Shown here one piece after another: positions 20,904-32,449 of a stretch of DNA of 64,000 bases (positions are counted from its first letter, which is position 1; the number at the start of each line of letters is the position of its first letter). The DNA comes from Cinnamomum chago (taxonomy: Eukaryota > Streptophyta > Magnoliopsida > Laurales > Lauraceae). The stretch covers positions 58,065,501 to 58,129,500 of the forward strand of contig CP142458.1 in NCBI GenBank assembly GCA_038049695.1. Direction: 5' to 3'. Below the pieces are notes generated by a model. It was given only the letters and a program-made list of their open reading frames with translations, searched no databases and was not told where the DNA came from. Position numbers and translations under genes: made by a program.

Positions 20904-23284
20904 TTACTTCTGGAGCGCCGCATCTTTATTCTTCAGCTCTGAAGGAGCGGACAAGGCGGAGGCGCCAGAAACTTCAGATGGAGGAGCCGTGGGCGGAGCC
21001 TGGGCCGTTTCGATCTCGGCGGCCGTCGGAAGCGGAGGAGGTACGCTTGGGCCTTCGGTAGGGGCCTCAGGAGGGTTGGAGTCAGGCTCTGACTCTGAGC
21101 TCGGTACTGCAGGTTGAAACTGAGGAAGGTTCGCAAATATGAGATCATCCTCAGAAACCCCGTACTTGCGAAGGGCCTCCCTGCACCCCATCCCGAACAG
21201 CACCGGGCTCAGATCCGTGATTTGAGCCACGTACTCCTCCGACGTCCAGTCCACCCCATCTTGGTAAGCTTTTGCGACTTGGGCTCGCAGGGTGGACTCG
21301 ACATCGACCCTCTCTTTCCTGGAGGCCTCGAGCTCGGCCTCCTTCCCAGCCAATTCATTTTGCTTCTTGGCGAGCTCGACCTCCCTCTTGGCGAGCTCAG
21401 CATCCTTCTGGACAAGCTCGGCCTCCAGTTGGACCGCCCTCCTCGCCTTGTCATCAACGGCGCCCCTCAAATTTTTATTCTCGCCCCGCAACTTAATGAT
21501 CTCGGTCTTCGCCGCCTGTTGTTCCGTTGCGTATTGGGCGAGCTTCTCCTCCGACTTCTTTATTTCAGCCGCGCTGGCCTCCAGCGCATCCCCCATCTTC
21601 TTCCTCTCCTTCTCCATCGCGACCTGAGCAGCTGTTTCCGCCCGCCTTGCCATTATTATTTGGAGCCTCTGTACATTCTGCAAAAGGATAAAAATAGTAA
21701 GGGAATCAGACCAGGCAACCAAGAGGCGGAAATTCAAAAGCAGAAGGAGGGAAATCACCTCAAGTGACGCCCTCATCGTTTGGTGGAGCAGGCCCATCGT
21801 CCCGGCCTTTTTGTGCCTCTCCATATCCATGGGGAGGGCACATCCCCGAGCGAGGGCCACGACCGACTCCCAGTTGTTCCCCAGCCGGTCCCCCATGGTC
21901 ATAGGCTGGTTAGGGTTGAGGTCGAAGTTGGGCCTCCAGGGCGCCGGCGTGGACTGCGGGGCCGCTTCCTGGAGCCTCTCCTCCTCGCCCCCCACGCGAG
22001 GCCTCTTCTCGGGAGGAGGCCCCTCGCCCTCCTTTCCGGCCTCCGCGGTTCGAGGCCGGGTCTCCTTTTGCGGTGGAGCCGGCAGAGCCTCCTTCTCGGC
22101 CTCCACCACCCTCGGCCTGCTGTCCTTGAGCGGACGAGGTTCCTTGGGTAGCCGGATTTCCTTGGAGGGCTCCACCGACCTCCCCTTCTTGGCTTTGGCA
22201 GAGGCGGCCCCAGCCGCTCCCGACGCTGCTCCCGATGAGCCGGAGGAAGCGCTAGCTGTGGAGCCCGGGGCGGTGCTTGACCCGCTGAGGGCACGCTTGG
22301 CAGGGGGGCTCGGCCTCCGAAGATCATAGCCCCCAGATTCTTCAAGGGAGGGCGTTGTCCGTCCATCTCCTCCTCTTCTTGATCTCGGGAGGGAGGGGGG
22401 CTGTCTGTGATAATAATCGGGCATCGGGACTCCGTGGCTTGGCTACTAGTCTCGGCAAGCGCAAGTACGATCTCCCCTATTGGCTGGAGGGGGGTCTCGG
22501 CAGTCTTCTTGGTGTAAGACTGATACCGCGGCTTGTACCCGAGCAGAGAGAAAGCAGCCCGATCATGGTGACCGTGGTAACTGTAAATCTTCTCCAACCA
22601 CGCGTCGTTCCTCTTCCACTTGTCGAAGTTAACCTCTCTCCTCCTTTTCTGAATACCTGCGCAGAGAACAGCAAGGGCGTCAGCTCGGCATAACGACGAG
22701 CAAAAACAACACAAATAAACCTAGAAGGACAGGTGTTTACTGGGAGGGGTTCCAGGTCTCCGTGGGACCTGGATTCTCCGCTCCTCTTCGGTCTCGGTCC
22801 CCCTGAACTCCCAATTCCCCGAGACCACGATCCGTTCATCCCCGGCATATTTATTCGAATCCTTTAGGGCATTCACCAAGGGCCGACGTCTGGCCTTCAC
22901 CCGGAGGTAGTATGAATCCTCACCCCCTGCAGCTTTACAGATGTCATAGACATCTTTTATGTCATGTACCCCGAGGTCGATGTCGAGGATCCAGATTAGC
23001 TCCGCCACGCCCATTACAATCTTGAAACCATTTGGCGTCAACTGGAAAGGGTAGATGTGCCACGCATTGAGGCAAGACAGGAGGAGCGGGTGGATAGGGA
23101 ACCTGACCCCGCCTTCGCACACCGACAGCAAGGGGAAAGGCATCCAGTTCTTGTACCGGGAAAGGCCATCAGGAAGGCCCCCGAGGTTGTCGGGTTTCAC
23201 CAGGACGTCAGCCGGGATCTTAAACGACGACCTAAAGGCCTCTAGGGCTGCAGGACCCTCTAACCAGTGGCTATAAATCCCCAT
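20904..23284 (-). CDS. Antisense accessory protein of Tat element, three exons
   Basis: Encoded opposite to gag-pol. Exons: 23284-22741, 22656-21759 and 21677-20904. Introns 22740-22657 and 21758-21678 are GT-AG. Exon 1 has a globular domain (MGIYSHWLEGP; GGVRFPIHPLL; LTPNGFKIVMGVAEL; VHDIKDVYDICK; VVSGNWEFRGTETEEE) resembling the plant Transposase_28 'gypsy-type transposon' domain. Exon 2 has WKRNDAWLEKIYSYHGHHDRA (given as landmark), then an Ala/Ser/Pro/charged region and MTMGDRLGN. Exon 3 is a ~150-residue Glu/Lys/Ala coiled coil and a conserved end (GMGCREALRKYGVSEDDLIF) before an acidic Pro-rich tail. The three exons total 2216 bases, so one net frameshift lies in exon 2, near 22300-22400, where the frame homologous to the sister copy switches. 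Otherwise it is open, unlike gag-pol. Function unknown. Confidence 0.75.
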
Positions 23285-23575
23285 TTTTTAGAAGGCTAAG
23301 GGGCAAGTGAAAAGAAGTGAAAACTGGAAAGACTCTAAGGGACCAAAATCCTCTAAAAGCTAGGAGAAAAAAGAGGCACAAAGAAGTAACAGAGATAGGA
23401 GATGGAACTCACAGAAAGGACGTAGGGGATTGCAAAGAACAAAGAAGCAGAAAGCAGGGAAGAAAGTCTCCGAGTTCGGTCGGTTTATCTCTCAGCAGCA
23501 AGGCGTCGTCTCCAGCAAGAGCTCTTCTTCTCATACGAAAGTCAGGGTAAGAAGGAAGAGAAAAGGGCGTTCCCA

Positions 23576-23760
23576 TTTTATAAAGGGACGACCCACTTAA
23601 ATTGCACGCACGCGAAGCGACACTTCGAACTCGCCACGCGCCGCCTCGATCCCGACGATCGGCCAGACAGAAGACTCCACGTGGCGGTGACGGTCCGCCT
23701 CCTGCCACGCCTCTGGTATGACATTTATCACCTCAAGCATACGGAACGACGTCCCACGTG
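23576..23760 (-). promoter_or_regulatory. Predicted promoter of antisense gene: TATA and two G-boxes
   Basis: On the minus strand TATAAAA lies at 23582-23576, with G-box cores CACGTG at 23678-23683 and 23755-23760 upstream. The predicted start near 23550 gives a ~265-base leader before ATG 23284. A TTGCCTAGG-like palindrome near 23800, next to TATTTATT, echoes the RAGGCGATAAAT repeats upstream of the homologous gene at 1613. Box order and leader length are alike in both. Confidence 0.6.
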
Positions 23761-23912
23761 CTCGACAAGGCAAAGCAATTATGGTGCCCTATTTATTGCC
23801 TAGGGCAAACGAAGGGGCATCATGATGGGAATCTCATAAAAGCAAAATACGAAAAGACGACCCCATCACATCCGAATCTTAGCTCCCGACCTCGGAGAAA
23901 GCCAAAGAGGTC

Positions 23913-23929
23913 GAGAGCTAGGGGGCAAT
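23913..23929 (+). other. Polypurine tract
   Basis: GAGAGCTAGGGGGCAAT directly precedes the 3' LTR, the expected site for plus-strand priming. Nearly the same sequence serves the element at 130-6664. Confidence 0.8.
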
Positions 23930-24600
23930 TGTGTGGGGTCGTTCTGTGCTCACAGATTTAAGTGGGGCCATCCCCCAGTCTCGGTTTACCCTTGGTCTCG
24001 GTACCACCCAAGGTCGGCTGCAGCGCCATCTCGGAAAAAACCATGAAGCAAGTCTCGGTGGCTACGTCACGAGTCCCGACCTCGGTCAAGGCCTCTGGCC
24101 CGATCTCGGCCCCTGTCACTCAGCCATAAATGCATTGTCGTAACGGGAACGGCGAGCTGACAGGCGGAGTGGGCGCCGGACCTAGATAAGGGGCACGCCT
24201 TATCTAGAGTCATGTCCATAAGCAAGGGGTGATGTTCCGATGGGACATTCCCTTTTCACCTACCCCCACTCAGGAGATAAAAGTACACTCTGATAGGACT
24301 CCCGTCCCCTCAAGGGAACAATCCAATGATGACTTTCACGTCTATATATTGCATGAAGGAAAACCATGTAAGGTACGCATATCTCTCCCTTCCAGAGCTC
24401 TCCTTCTCCATTCCTTTAAGTTCCCACACTGACTTAAACATCGGAGTGCCTTCGGCTACATATAGCCAGGGGCTCTGACCTTTCCCTTCCCTTTTTTTTT
24501 CAGGTCATCGGAGGCTCGATCCTTTCCCTTCATCTTCCCAGGATCTCCATCAAGAGTTTAATCCTCTAATAACCAAGTCCGTAGTTTTTAGGTACTTACA
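23930..24600 (+). repeat. 3' LTR of Tat element
   Basis: 671 bp, about 97.5% identical to the 5' LTR. Most of the differences I counted are transitions, as expected from methylcytosine decay. The TATA-like motif is at 24343-24350. It ends ACTTACA, directly followed by the AACCC duplication. Confidence 0.93.
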
Positions 24601-24840
24601 AACCCTTAGATTGAAATTAAAAATATATATATTATCATTCAAAACTAATAAACTTGAGGGTTAATAGGAGTGATATCTTGCACACCCATAGGTCTTTTTT
24701 AGACCTTTCCATCTCCCACCTCCACAATTATTATCATAATCTCGCTCAAGAATGGTGTGAAATATCACCTTTAAATGGTCCGAATTCTTGTCTATCGCAG
24801 GCATGATATCTTGTTAAAAAAAAGTGTTATTCATTGTTCA

Positions 24841-27222
24841 CTAAGATAATTAGTTTAATGTGAAAAACCTTCCGCCTCAAATAAAGTTTTCATGATAAGA
24901 AAGTTGTTTAACATGAAGATCGTTGAAGGTGAGGTTATTGTTGAACACCTAAACAAGTTTAACATGGTCATGAGCCAGTTATCGTCGGTTAGTGTACAAT
25001 TCGAGAATAAAATTTGGACTTCGTTGGTTTTATCTTCTTTGCCAGATAGCTGAAATGGTATGGTTACATCAATGAGTAATTCTTCATGATCAACCAAAGT
25101 AAAATTTGATGATGTTGTGAGTGCTATCCTAGATGAGGAAATTCGCAAGAAACCTTCAGGTGAATCATCAGGAAGTGCATTGAATGTGGAAAACAGAGGA
25201 AAATCATATGAGAGAGAGCAATGTCATGGAAGATAAAAATCAATGAGCAAGTCAAGATCGTCAAAAGGCATAATTGAGTGCTAGAATTGTGGTAAGAAAT
25301 GACATTTAAAAAAGGACTATAGAGCTCCATCAAAGAAAAACAAGTAAAAGAATGGCAATAAGGACAATGAAGCTTCCGTAAATGTCGCAGGTGATACTAT
25401 GCAAGATGCTTTAATTCTTGCTTTTGATTATAAATCTGAATCTTGGGTTATAGGTTCTGGTGCGTCCTTTCATGCTATTGCACATAGAGAATATCTCAAA
25501 AATTATGTACAATGTGACTTTGGAAAAGTTTATCTTGGTGATGATGAACCTTGTGACATAATTGGGAATGGAGATGTTCAGGTTAAATTGTCAAACGACA
25601 GTATATGGCAATTGAATGATGTCAGGCATATACCCAGCCTGAAAGAGAAACCTCATATCAGTTGGTTAGCTTGCAAGCTCTAGTCATGTAACTGTTTTTG
25701 CAGATGATTTCTGGAAAGTTACAAAATGGAGTATGGTTGTTGCTCGCGGTAAAAAAGAATGAACTCTTTACTTGATTAGCTTTATAAGTTCCATTGCAGT
25801 TGTAGATAAAAGCATTGACTCAAACATATGGTACTATAGACTCGGACACATGAGTTAGAAATTGGTGAATATTATTTATTCTAAAGGTAAGCTGGAAGGA
25901 CTCAAGTCATTGGACTTAGAGTTCTGTGAAGATTGTGATTTCGGAAAGCAAAAGAAAGTTACATTCTCTAAAGTAGGCAAGCCACCGAAGTTATAAAGGT
26001 TGGAACTGGTACACACAGATGTGTGGGGACAAATCTAGGTACCTTCGCTTGGTGGATCTTCTTACTTTGTTACAATCATTCATGATGCTACTAGAAAATT
26101 ATAGGTATATTCTATGAAACACAAGTCTAATGTGTTTGATGTTTTAAGAAGTGAAAAGCTTTGGTTGAAAATGAAACAGGTTTGAAACTGAAATGCTAAA
26201 GTCTGATAAAAGGAGAGAGTACTGCATCAAAGAATTTGAGGAGTATTACGCCAAAAATGACATTAAGAGAGAAAAAATCATTCCTAATACAACACAACAA
26301 AATGTTGTGGCAGAGCGCTTGAACAGGACAATTGTTGAGCATGCCAGAAGTATGATGATACATGTTGGACTACCCAAGCAGTTTTAGGCAAAAGCAGTAA
26401 ATAATGCTGCATATTTGACCAATCGGGGGCCTTCAGTACCTTTGGATGGTGGACTACTAGAGGAAGTTTGGACCGGAAAAAAAGTAAACCTTTCACACTT
26501 AAAAGTATTTGGTTATATCTTTTATGTTCATGTTGATGGTGAAAAAAGAGACAAACTAGATTTTAAATCTAGGAAATGCACTTTCATTGGATATGGGTCT
26601 AATGAATTTGGTTACCGCTTCTAGGATAATGAAAATAGAAAAATCATTAGAAGTAGAAATATTATATTCAATGAGAAAGTGATGCACAAAAATAAAGACA
26701 AGATGCAGGAGGACAACAATGAATACTTAGAACTGGATGACACTTCTGAAAATGATGTACCTAAAGTGCATGAAAATAAAAACCCGCAGGTGGACCCTCA
26801 AACACCTGCCCCGGTAAAAAGGTCATCTGGACTCCTAAACCTACTCAACGTTATTCATCTTATTTTTTTACTTCTTGTTAACTAATGGTGGTGAGCCAAA
26901 ATGTTATGAAGAAGTTTTGCAAGTTGAAACTTGGGCTAGGTAGGAACAAGCCATGGAAGATGAGATGTAATCTTTATCATCAAACCAGATATGGGACTTA
27001 ATTCAGTTGCCTGAGGGAAAGAAAGTATTGCACAACAAGTAGGTGTACAAATTGAAGGAAGAACATGACAGTAGCAAGCGATACAAAGCCAGATTAGTTG
27101 CAAAAGGCTTTCAGCAGAAGGTAGGTATTGATTACTTTGAGTTATTTTCTCATGTGGTTAAATTGAACACAATTAGAATTGTTTTGAGCATTGTGGCAGT
27201 AGAAGATTTACACACTACGTCA
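24841..27222 (+). mobile_element. Ty1/copia remnant 1 (gag, protease, integrase, RT start)
   Basis: A heavily mutated copia element in coding order. gag: VEHLNKFNMVMSQLSSVSVQF and LVLSSLPDS near 24925-25060. Zinc knuckle: NCGKK-x-HLKKDYRAPSKKN near 25280, one Cys lost. Protease: WVIGSGASFHA near 25445, with the catalytic Asp of DSGAS changed to Gly. Integrase: LVHTDVWG near 26010; LKSDKRREY, with N-V-V-A-E-R-L-N-R-T near 26305; then LSHLKVFGYIFYVHV. RVT_2 start: RYKARLVAKGFQQKVGIDYF near 27075. The frame is cut by many stops and abruptly lost at 27222, before the RT catalytic core. No LTR was recognised on either side. Confidence 0.85.
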
Positions 27223-27579
27223 AAAGGGTAGATTCCCGACTCTTAAGCTTTGCTAGACCCGACTCCCCTTATCCGTCGCAGCATACTGACGGCCAACGCC
27301 CATTTTTATTCTACAATTCAAGTAAAAGGAAAAAAAAACCCTCACAAATATCATTCTCGGCCCCTGAAAACTCTAATTATCTCTCTCATAGGCAATTGCC
27401 ACTCTCCAGACCTTCCAGCTCTCTCCTGGCCGTCACTTTCCTCCTTTAACGTCAACCTTCGACATCTCGTCGGCTACTGGCAGTAGATGTCCTCTCTCTT
27501 CATCTCTCTGGCATCTCCTCTAGTTGTTTTCTTTTGCCACTTCTTTTTTCTTTTGGGTATTTGGGTTTTCATTGTCTAA

Positions 27580-27960
27580 GCATTTATGTATTTGGGTTTT
27601 ACAAGTTTGGAGCTTTTGAGTGTTTCAGTATGTAGTTAAGTTTTCATTTTTGTAGTATTTGGATTTATTGTTTGAGTTTTCATGTATGAATTGTTTGGAT
27701 ATTTGGATTTTCATTTTTGTAGTATTTGGATTTTCATGGCCTAAGCATTTCAGTGTTTGTGTTTTATTTTGGATTTTCATTTTTTGAGCATTTGGCTATT
27801 TGGGTTTTCATGTATGGAGTGGTGGGGTGTCTGGGCTTTCTTGTATGGAGTTGTAGGGTGTTAGGGTTTTCATTATTTAGGAGATTTATATATTTGGGGT
27901 TTCATTTTTGGAGCATTTGGGTGTTCGGGTTTACATGTTGAGGGCATTTGAATGTGTGGT
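27580..27960. repeat. Degenerate TTTGGRTTTTCAT minisatellite
   Basis: About ten irregular copies of a 30-45-base unit built on GTATTTGGATTTTCATTTTT, with drift to TTTGGGGTTTCATTTTTGG. The open frame 27726-27941 (Phe/Gly-rich) is a by-product. Confidence 0.7.
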
Positions 27961-30062
27961 TCTCATGATTGGAAGTGGCAGTGCATTAGTTGATTCGCAT
28001 TGGGAAGTTCATGCTCACATTATTTCTTGTTATTCTCATCACATCTTTTGTCTTTTAGTTTTTTTTTTTTTTTTTTTTTGCTGATTTTGATCGGTTTTAT
28101 GATTGCTGATGATGGCCATGGCAATAGAAATTAGGATCTATATTCATTTAGGGCTTGTTAATGATTTAGGGGTTTTTTTTATGGCTTTTGTTGCTGTTAC
28201 TTATTTTAGGTTTGTCAAGATCGGTTTCTACAGTTGGATTTTTTTTTCTGATGGAATTGTTTTGGTAGAGAAGAAGAATAAGTAGAAGGATTATGGAGAG
28301 GAAATGATATATAGCATTACAATGACAACATCTCTGCTGTTGGTTTCTGCTCTCATGTTTCTTTGGACCTAATGTTGACATTTGACGGAGCTTTTTCTCC
28401 CCCAAGTTGTAGAAGTATTACGGTTTTTAAATGGTTGATGCTCCATTTGTGATCAGTTCTATTCTCACTTAGTTAGGTTAAAGTAGTGGAGGTAGCTGGA
28501 TGTGATTGGATTCATGTTGATGTAGTATCACTATTAGTCCTCTCGTGGCTGATGCCTTGCGCCCTATAACAGACCTTCCCCTGGATGTGCATTTGGTAAT
28601 CTTTCATGACTTTGCATGATATTTCTATTTTGTTATTTGAACTATTTGATGCAGGGTGCAGGACTTAACATTAGTTTTATGTGTGGATATTTAGTTGGTC
28701 TATGTTTCATTTGAATGTTCTTATGGAAAATCCTATTTGTAGATGATTGTGGAACCTGAGTAGCAAATGCCATATTTTGTCAAGGCAGGGGCGGACATTG
28801 ATAGTGTTCATTGCAAGCAATCATCCACTATCCATTTACATAGGACTCTTAATCAAGTAACCCTATCCTTTACACCAATGTTTGAACTGATTATGCTGAT
28901 TAGATTAATTTATTTGTTGGAGATCAGAGTGGGCTTACGTTTTCAAAGTACCTGTGTTGAACAGAGATAATTCGTTCTTTAACATATTTACAAAAGTGGC
29001 TTCAAGGAATGAAAAATCTTTGTTTTTAGATGCATGTTTTCCTCTGTTTGAATTGGTTAAGTAATATGCATCGTGACAAAATTTTGACAACTTTTGTTAC
29101 CAGGCCAAGTTATGTAATAATTATTTAATTTCATTGTTCTTAGGACCTGTTTGTTTGCATATAATATGTAGGAATTAACTTTTAAATCTTTGCATTCCCT
29201 CACATCTTCGTTCTTGGATCTGTTTTTTTTATTTATTTAATATCAACAAATTTTTTTCTTCTTTCTTTCTTTTTCCTGAGAGGTTTATGTTAGTGAAGAA
29301 GAAATAGCCCACCAATTTACATACACATTTGGACAGCCATCAACAGCCCACCTATATGCATACACATTTGGTGATGGTGAGAAGAACAAAATAGTAGTTG
29401 GTAGGCGTCATATAGACAATTTGGACAATGGTAGTAGTGAAAATTTGTCTTTTTGATGAGGATGAGGAAGAGGTTTGTATGAATGTCAGTTGTTTTTGGT
29501 GATCAGGTGGAGCCTTGCAGAATAATAACAACTTAAATTTATTATTTTTGGTATTCAATTCTCTCTCTCTCTCTCTCTAAGCATACATTGCATGGATTTT
29601 TTTGCAGCGAATTAAACTTCTTGTTTCCTTAGTCGCAACTAAAGTTCTACTATACTTTGTCTTGAAAATCTTATAGGACTTGTAAATGCTTTTAAATGAT
29701 CTAATTAATGGACTACATCTTTACTTTTCCACTCCTATGAAATGAGGTTGACTTTTTCCTTTTTCTTATATTACTGATATTGGTTGCAGGAGCGCTTCCA
29801 TGGTCTTGATTGTTTCCTTGCAGGTGAGTTCGATAAATGAATTTTAACTCTTTTTCCTTGCATGCATTTTAATATCATATAATTGGTTTTTTTTTTTGGA
29901 TATGTTGTAATGTCTTGCTTTTGCCCTTCTGGTAGGTGTTTATACTGTGAATCCTAAATGCTTAGATTTTTTTTTTTATCAATGTAGTTTTTTATTAGTC
30001 TGCAAGTTGAATGCTTCCATCGTAGATAATTTTTGTGAGTGTTTTACTTTTTGCAGAAATGA

Positions 30063-30273
30063 GTTACTAAAAGGGGCTTTTGGCAACCCATGTTGTAATA
30101 TTAAGTTCTCTTGTTCCTTAGTGTGCTTTTTAAGTGGTTAGCTTAGACTGCAAAAACCTCTCTCTGTTACTAAAAGGGGCTTTTGGCAATCCATGTTGTA
30201 ATATTAATTTCTCTTGTTCCTTAGTGTGCTTTTTTAGTGGTTAGCTTGGACATCAAAAACCTCTCTCTGTTCA
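30063..30273. repeat. 105-bp tandem duplication
   Basis: GTTACTAAAAGGGGCTTTTG plus CCATGTTGTAATATTAA and AACCTCTCTCTGTT repeats at 30063 and ~30168 with only a few differences. Confidence 0.85.
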
Positions 30274-31056
30274 ACTTTTATTAGTTATGTTGCTTCCATT
30301 CAACTTCAAATACTAACTAGTCAACTAGCTCTCTGCAATCTGTTAAAGAACAAAAAGATCCTTGCTAACATAAGAAGCAACAAATTAATCATTAAGAATC
30401 TCCTAAAAACTGGACTTTCCTGGCTATGAGTTCGTAGACTTCATGGAATGCTCATAATCCATTGTAATGTTTGATTGATCTATATGTTGAATTGGGAGAG
30501 GTTTGTCAAAAGAGTAGTGTTTGATTTTTCATAACTGGCGTATTGTTGTGTTGGTGATTGTGTTTTTTTTTAATATGCAGTGGTGAATTGGTGTTGTGCA
30601 CGAGGTGTTTTTAATTGTCCAGACTATGTTGGTGATGGTTTTATGCAAGTTGTGTCCATGTTTTTAATGTGCAGGTGAATTTGAAAGTTCAAATCTGTGG
30701 ACATAGACTGCATTTTTAAGGAGGTTGTCGTCACAAAAGCTGAAAGGAACGCTTCCTATATTCACAGATGTTTCTAAGTGTGTGGATTTGTTTATTCTTA
30801 TATGGAGACAAATAACCTTTCATCACTTGTATATTTCTCATTGAATTGAATCATTTATTTTTATTTCACGTTGAGTGGAGTCATCAAAGGGCTTCCATGA
30901 CTTGTATCCACAATGCAATTCCTTTTATTATTTGTACTTCATGTATAATGATGTTAACTGTGTTTTTTTAGCGCCTTCATTACATTTGCAATGACCGCCT
31001 ATCCATCTACCAAGAGCCACTCTTCAGAAAAATAGTTACTATTTTTTTTATTTTTT

Positions 31057-32446
31057 AAAATTAAAAGGACCAGATGGTAGAGTGGAAACCTTTAAGGCCA
31101 GGCTTGTTGTGAAAGGATATAATCAGAAAGAGGGTATCGATTAAGAGGAACCCTTCTCGCCGGTAGCCATGCTCAAGTCCATCAGGATACTCTTATCCAT
31201 TGCGGCTCATCTCGATTACGAGATTTGGCAAATGGATGTTAAGACGGCGTTTCTCAACGGCCATCTTGAGGAAGACATTTATATGGTGCAACCAGACGGT
31301 TTTGTAGCTAAAAACTAAGAGCAAAAGGTTTGCAAGTTGCAGAAGTCTATTTATGGACTGAAGCAGGCATCCCGAAGCTGGAACATCCATTTTGACTAGG
31401 CAATCAAGTCTTTTGTTTTTTGTCAAAATCTGGATGAGTCATGTGTGTATATGAAAAGTGAAGATGACAGGGTAGTCTTTCTGGTTTTATATGTTAACGA
31501 CATCCTACTCCGTGAGAAAGACGTAGGAATGTTGTCAACAGTGAAAGTTTGGTTGGCCAAAACTTCTGATATGAAGGACTTGGGAGAAGCTAGCTACATC
31601 CTAAAGATCAAACTCCATTGAGACCGAAAAATAGGATGATTGGCTTATCCCAAGCTGCATACATAGATAAGGTACTGGTAAGGTTTGTTATGTAAGACTC
31701 CAAGAAGGGTATTGCACCTTTCAGGCATGGAGTCCACCTTTCCAAAGATCAGTGTCCTAAGACACCTGAGGAAAAGGAGCAGATGAAGTTGATTATATAT
31801 GCTTCGGTTGTTGGTAGCCTCATGTATGCTATGCTATGTACTAGACCAGATATCTGTCATGCAGAAGGCCTAGTCAGCAGATATCAATCTAATCCAGAAC
31901 CTGAACGTTGGACTGTTGTAAAGTGTATTCTCAAATACTTGAGAAGGACTAGAGATTACATGTTGATTTATGGCAATGATAAATTGATTACAGTCGTTAT
32001 ACAGATTCTGACTTCATGTCAGATAAGGATTCCAGAAAATCCACCTCTGGTTATGTATTTATGCTTGGTGGCGGAGCTATCAGCTGGAGGAGTATAAAAC
32101 AGGACTGTACCGATGATTCACCTCGGAGGCTGATTATATAACGGCTTGTGAAGCAGCTAAGGAAGCAGTATGGCTCAAGAGATTCCTTATGGAACTTAGA
32201 GTGGTACCTTTGGCACGACAGCTGCTCACAGTTTACCGTGACAACAGCGGGGGCAGTCGCTCAGTCCAAGGAGCCCAGAGGAAATATCATTTAGTCAGAG
32301 AGATTGTGCAGAGAGGTGATATTGTTATTACCAAGATAGCCTCTACAGACAATCTGGCAGATCCCTTTACTAAGCCTTTGACTACCAAAGTCTTTAAGCA
32401 GCATGTAGACGGGATGAGCATGAGATGCAACCCTTACTGGCAATGA
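31057..32446 (+). mobile_element. Ty1/copia remnant 2 (RT and RNase H end)
   Basis: Distinct from remnant 1. RVT_2 is readable from GRVETFKARLVVKGYNQKEG through SIRILLSIAAHLDYEIWQMD (landmark), KTAFLNGHLEEDIYMVQPD, KSIYGLKQASRSW and LYVNDILL, with the YVDD catalytic site changed to YVND. RNase H follows: DSDFMSDKDSRKSTSGY (with frame repair), GGGAISWRSIKQD, ACEAAKEAVWLKRFLMEL, YHLVREIVQRGDIVITKIAS and NLADPFTKPL. It ends at TGA 32444. Stops and frameshifts are scattered (for example TAA 31317, TAG 31397). gag, protease and integrase are missing on the left. Confidence 0.9.
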
Positions 32447-32449
32447 GCC

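Larger units (their letters stand above)
13607..24600 (+). mobile_element. Full-length Tat-lineage Ty3/gypsy retrotransposon
   Basis: An 11.0-kb element with 672/671-bp LTRs and a perfect AACCC target duplication (13602-13606; 24601-24605). Order: LTR, PBS, gag, protease, RT, RNase H, second RNase H, integrase, non-coding spacer, antisense gene, PPT, LTR. The second (archaeal-type) RNase H and the antisense gene are marks of the Tat clade. gag-pol has several stops and frameshifts plus lost catalytic residues, so it is not autonomous. The LTRs differ by about 17 substitutions and one indel by eye (~2.5%), implying a fairly recent insertion followed by fast decay or mobilisation of an already broken copy. 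Confidence 0.95.
27223..31056. other. T-rich anonymous insertion between two copia remnants
   Basis: 3.8 kb without a convincing gene. It opens with a CT-rich leader-like stretch (27360-27530), then a TATTTGGRTTTTCAT minisatellite (27580-27960), poly(T) tracts and several intron-like TTTGCAG/GTGAGT motifs (29600-29830), suggesting a decayed spliced transcript or captured gene. Open frames are short and lack homology that I can see. Confidence 0.5.

Noticed and set aside
21114-22329. Long + strand frames (217, 172 and 123 codons)
   Set aside because: Shadow frames of the GC-rich, low-complexity antisense gene. The minus frame has conserved introns and homology at 1613-3769.
27222-27245. CACTACGTCAAAAGG as the start of a CACTA transposon
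   Set aside because: No matching inverted right end or 3-bp duplication found nearby. Kept only as a hint for the 3.8-kb insert.
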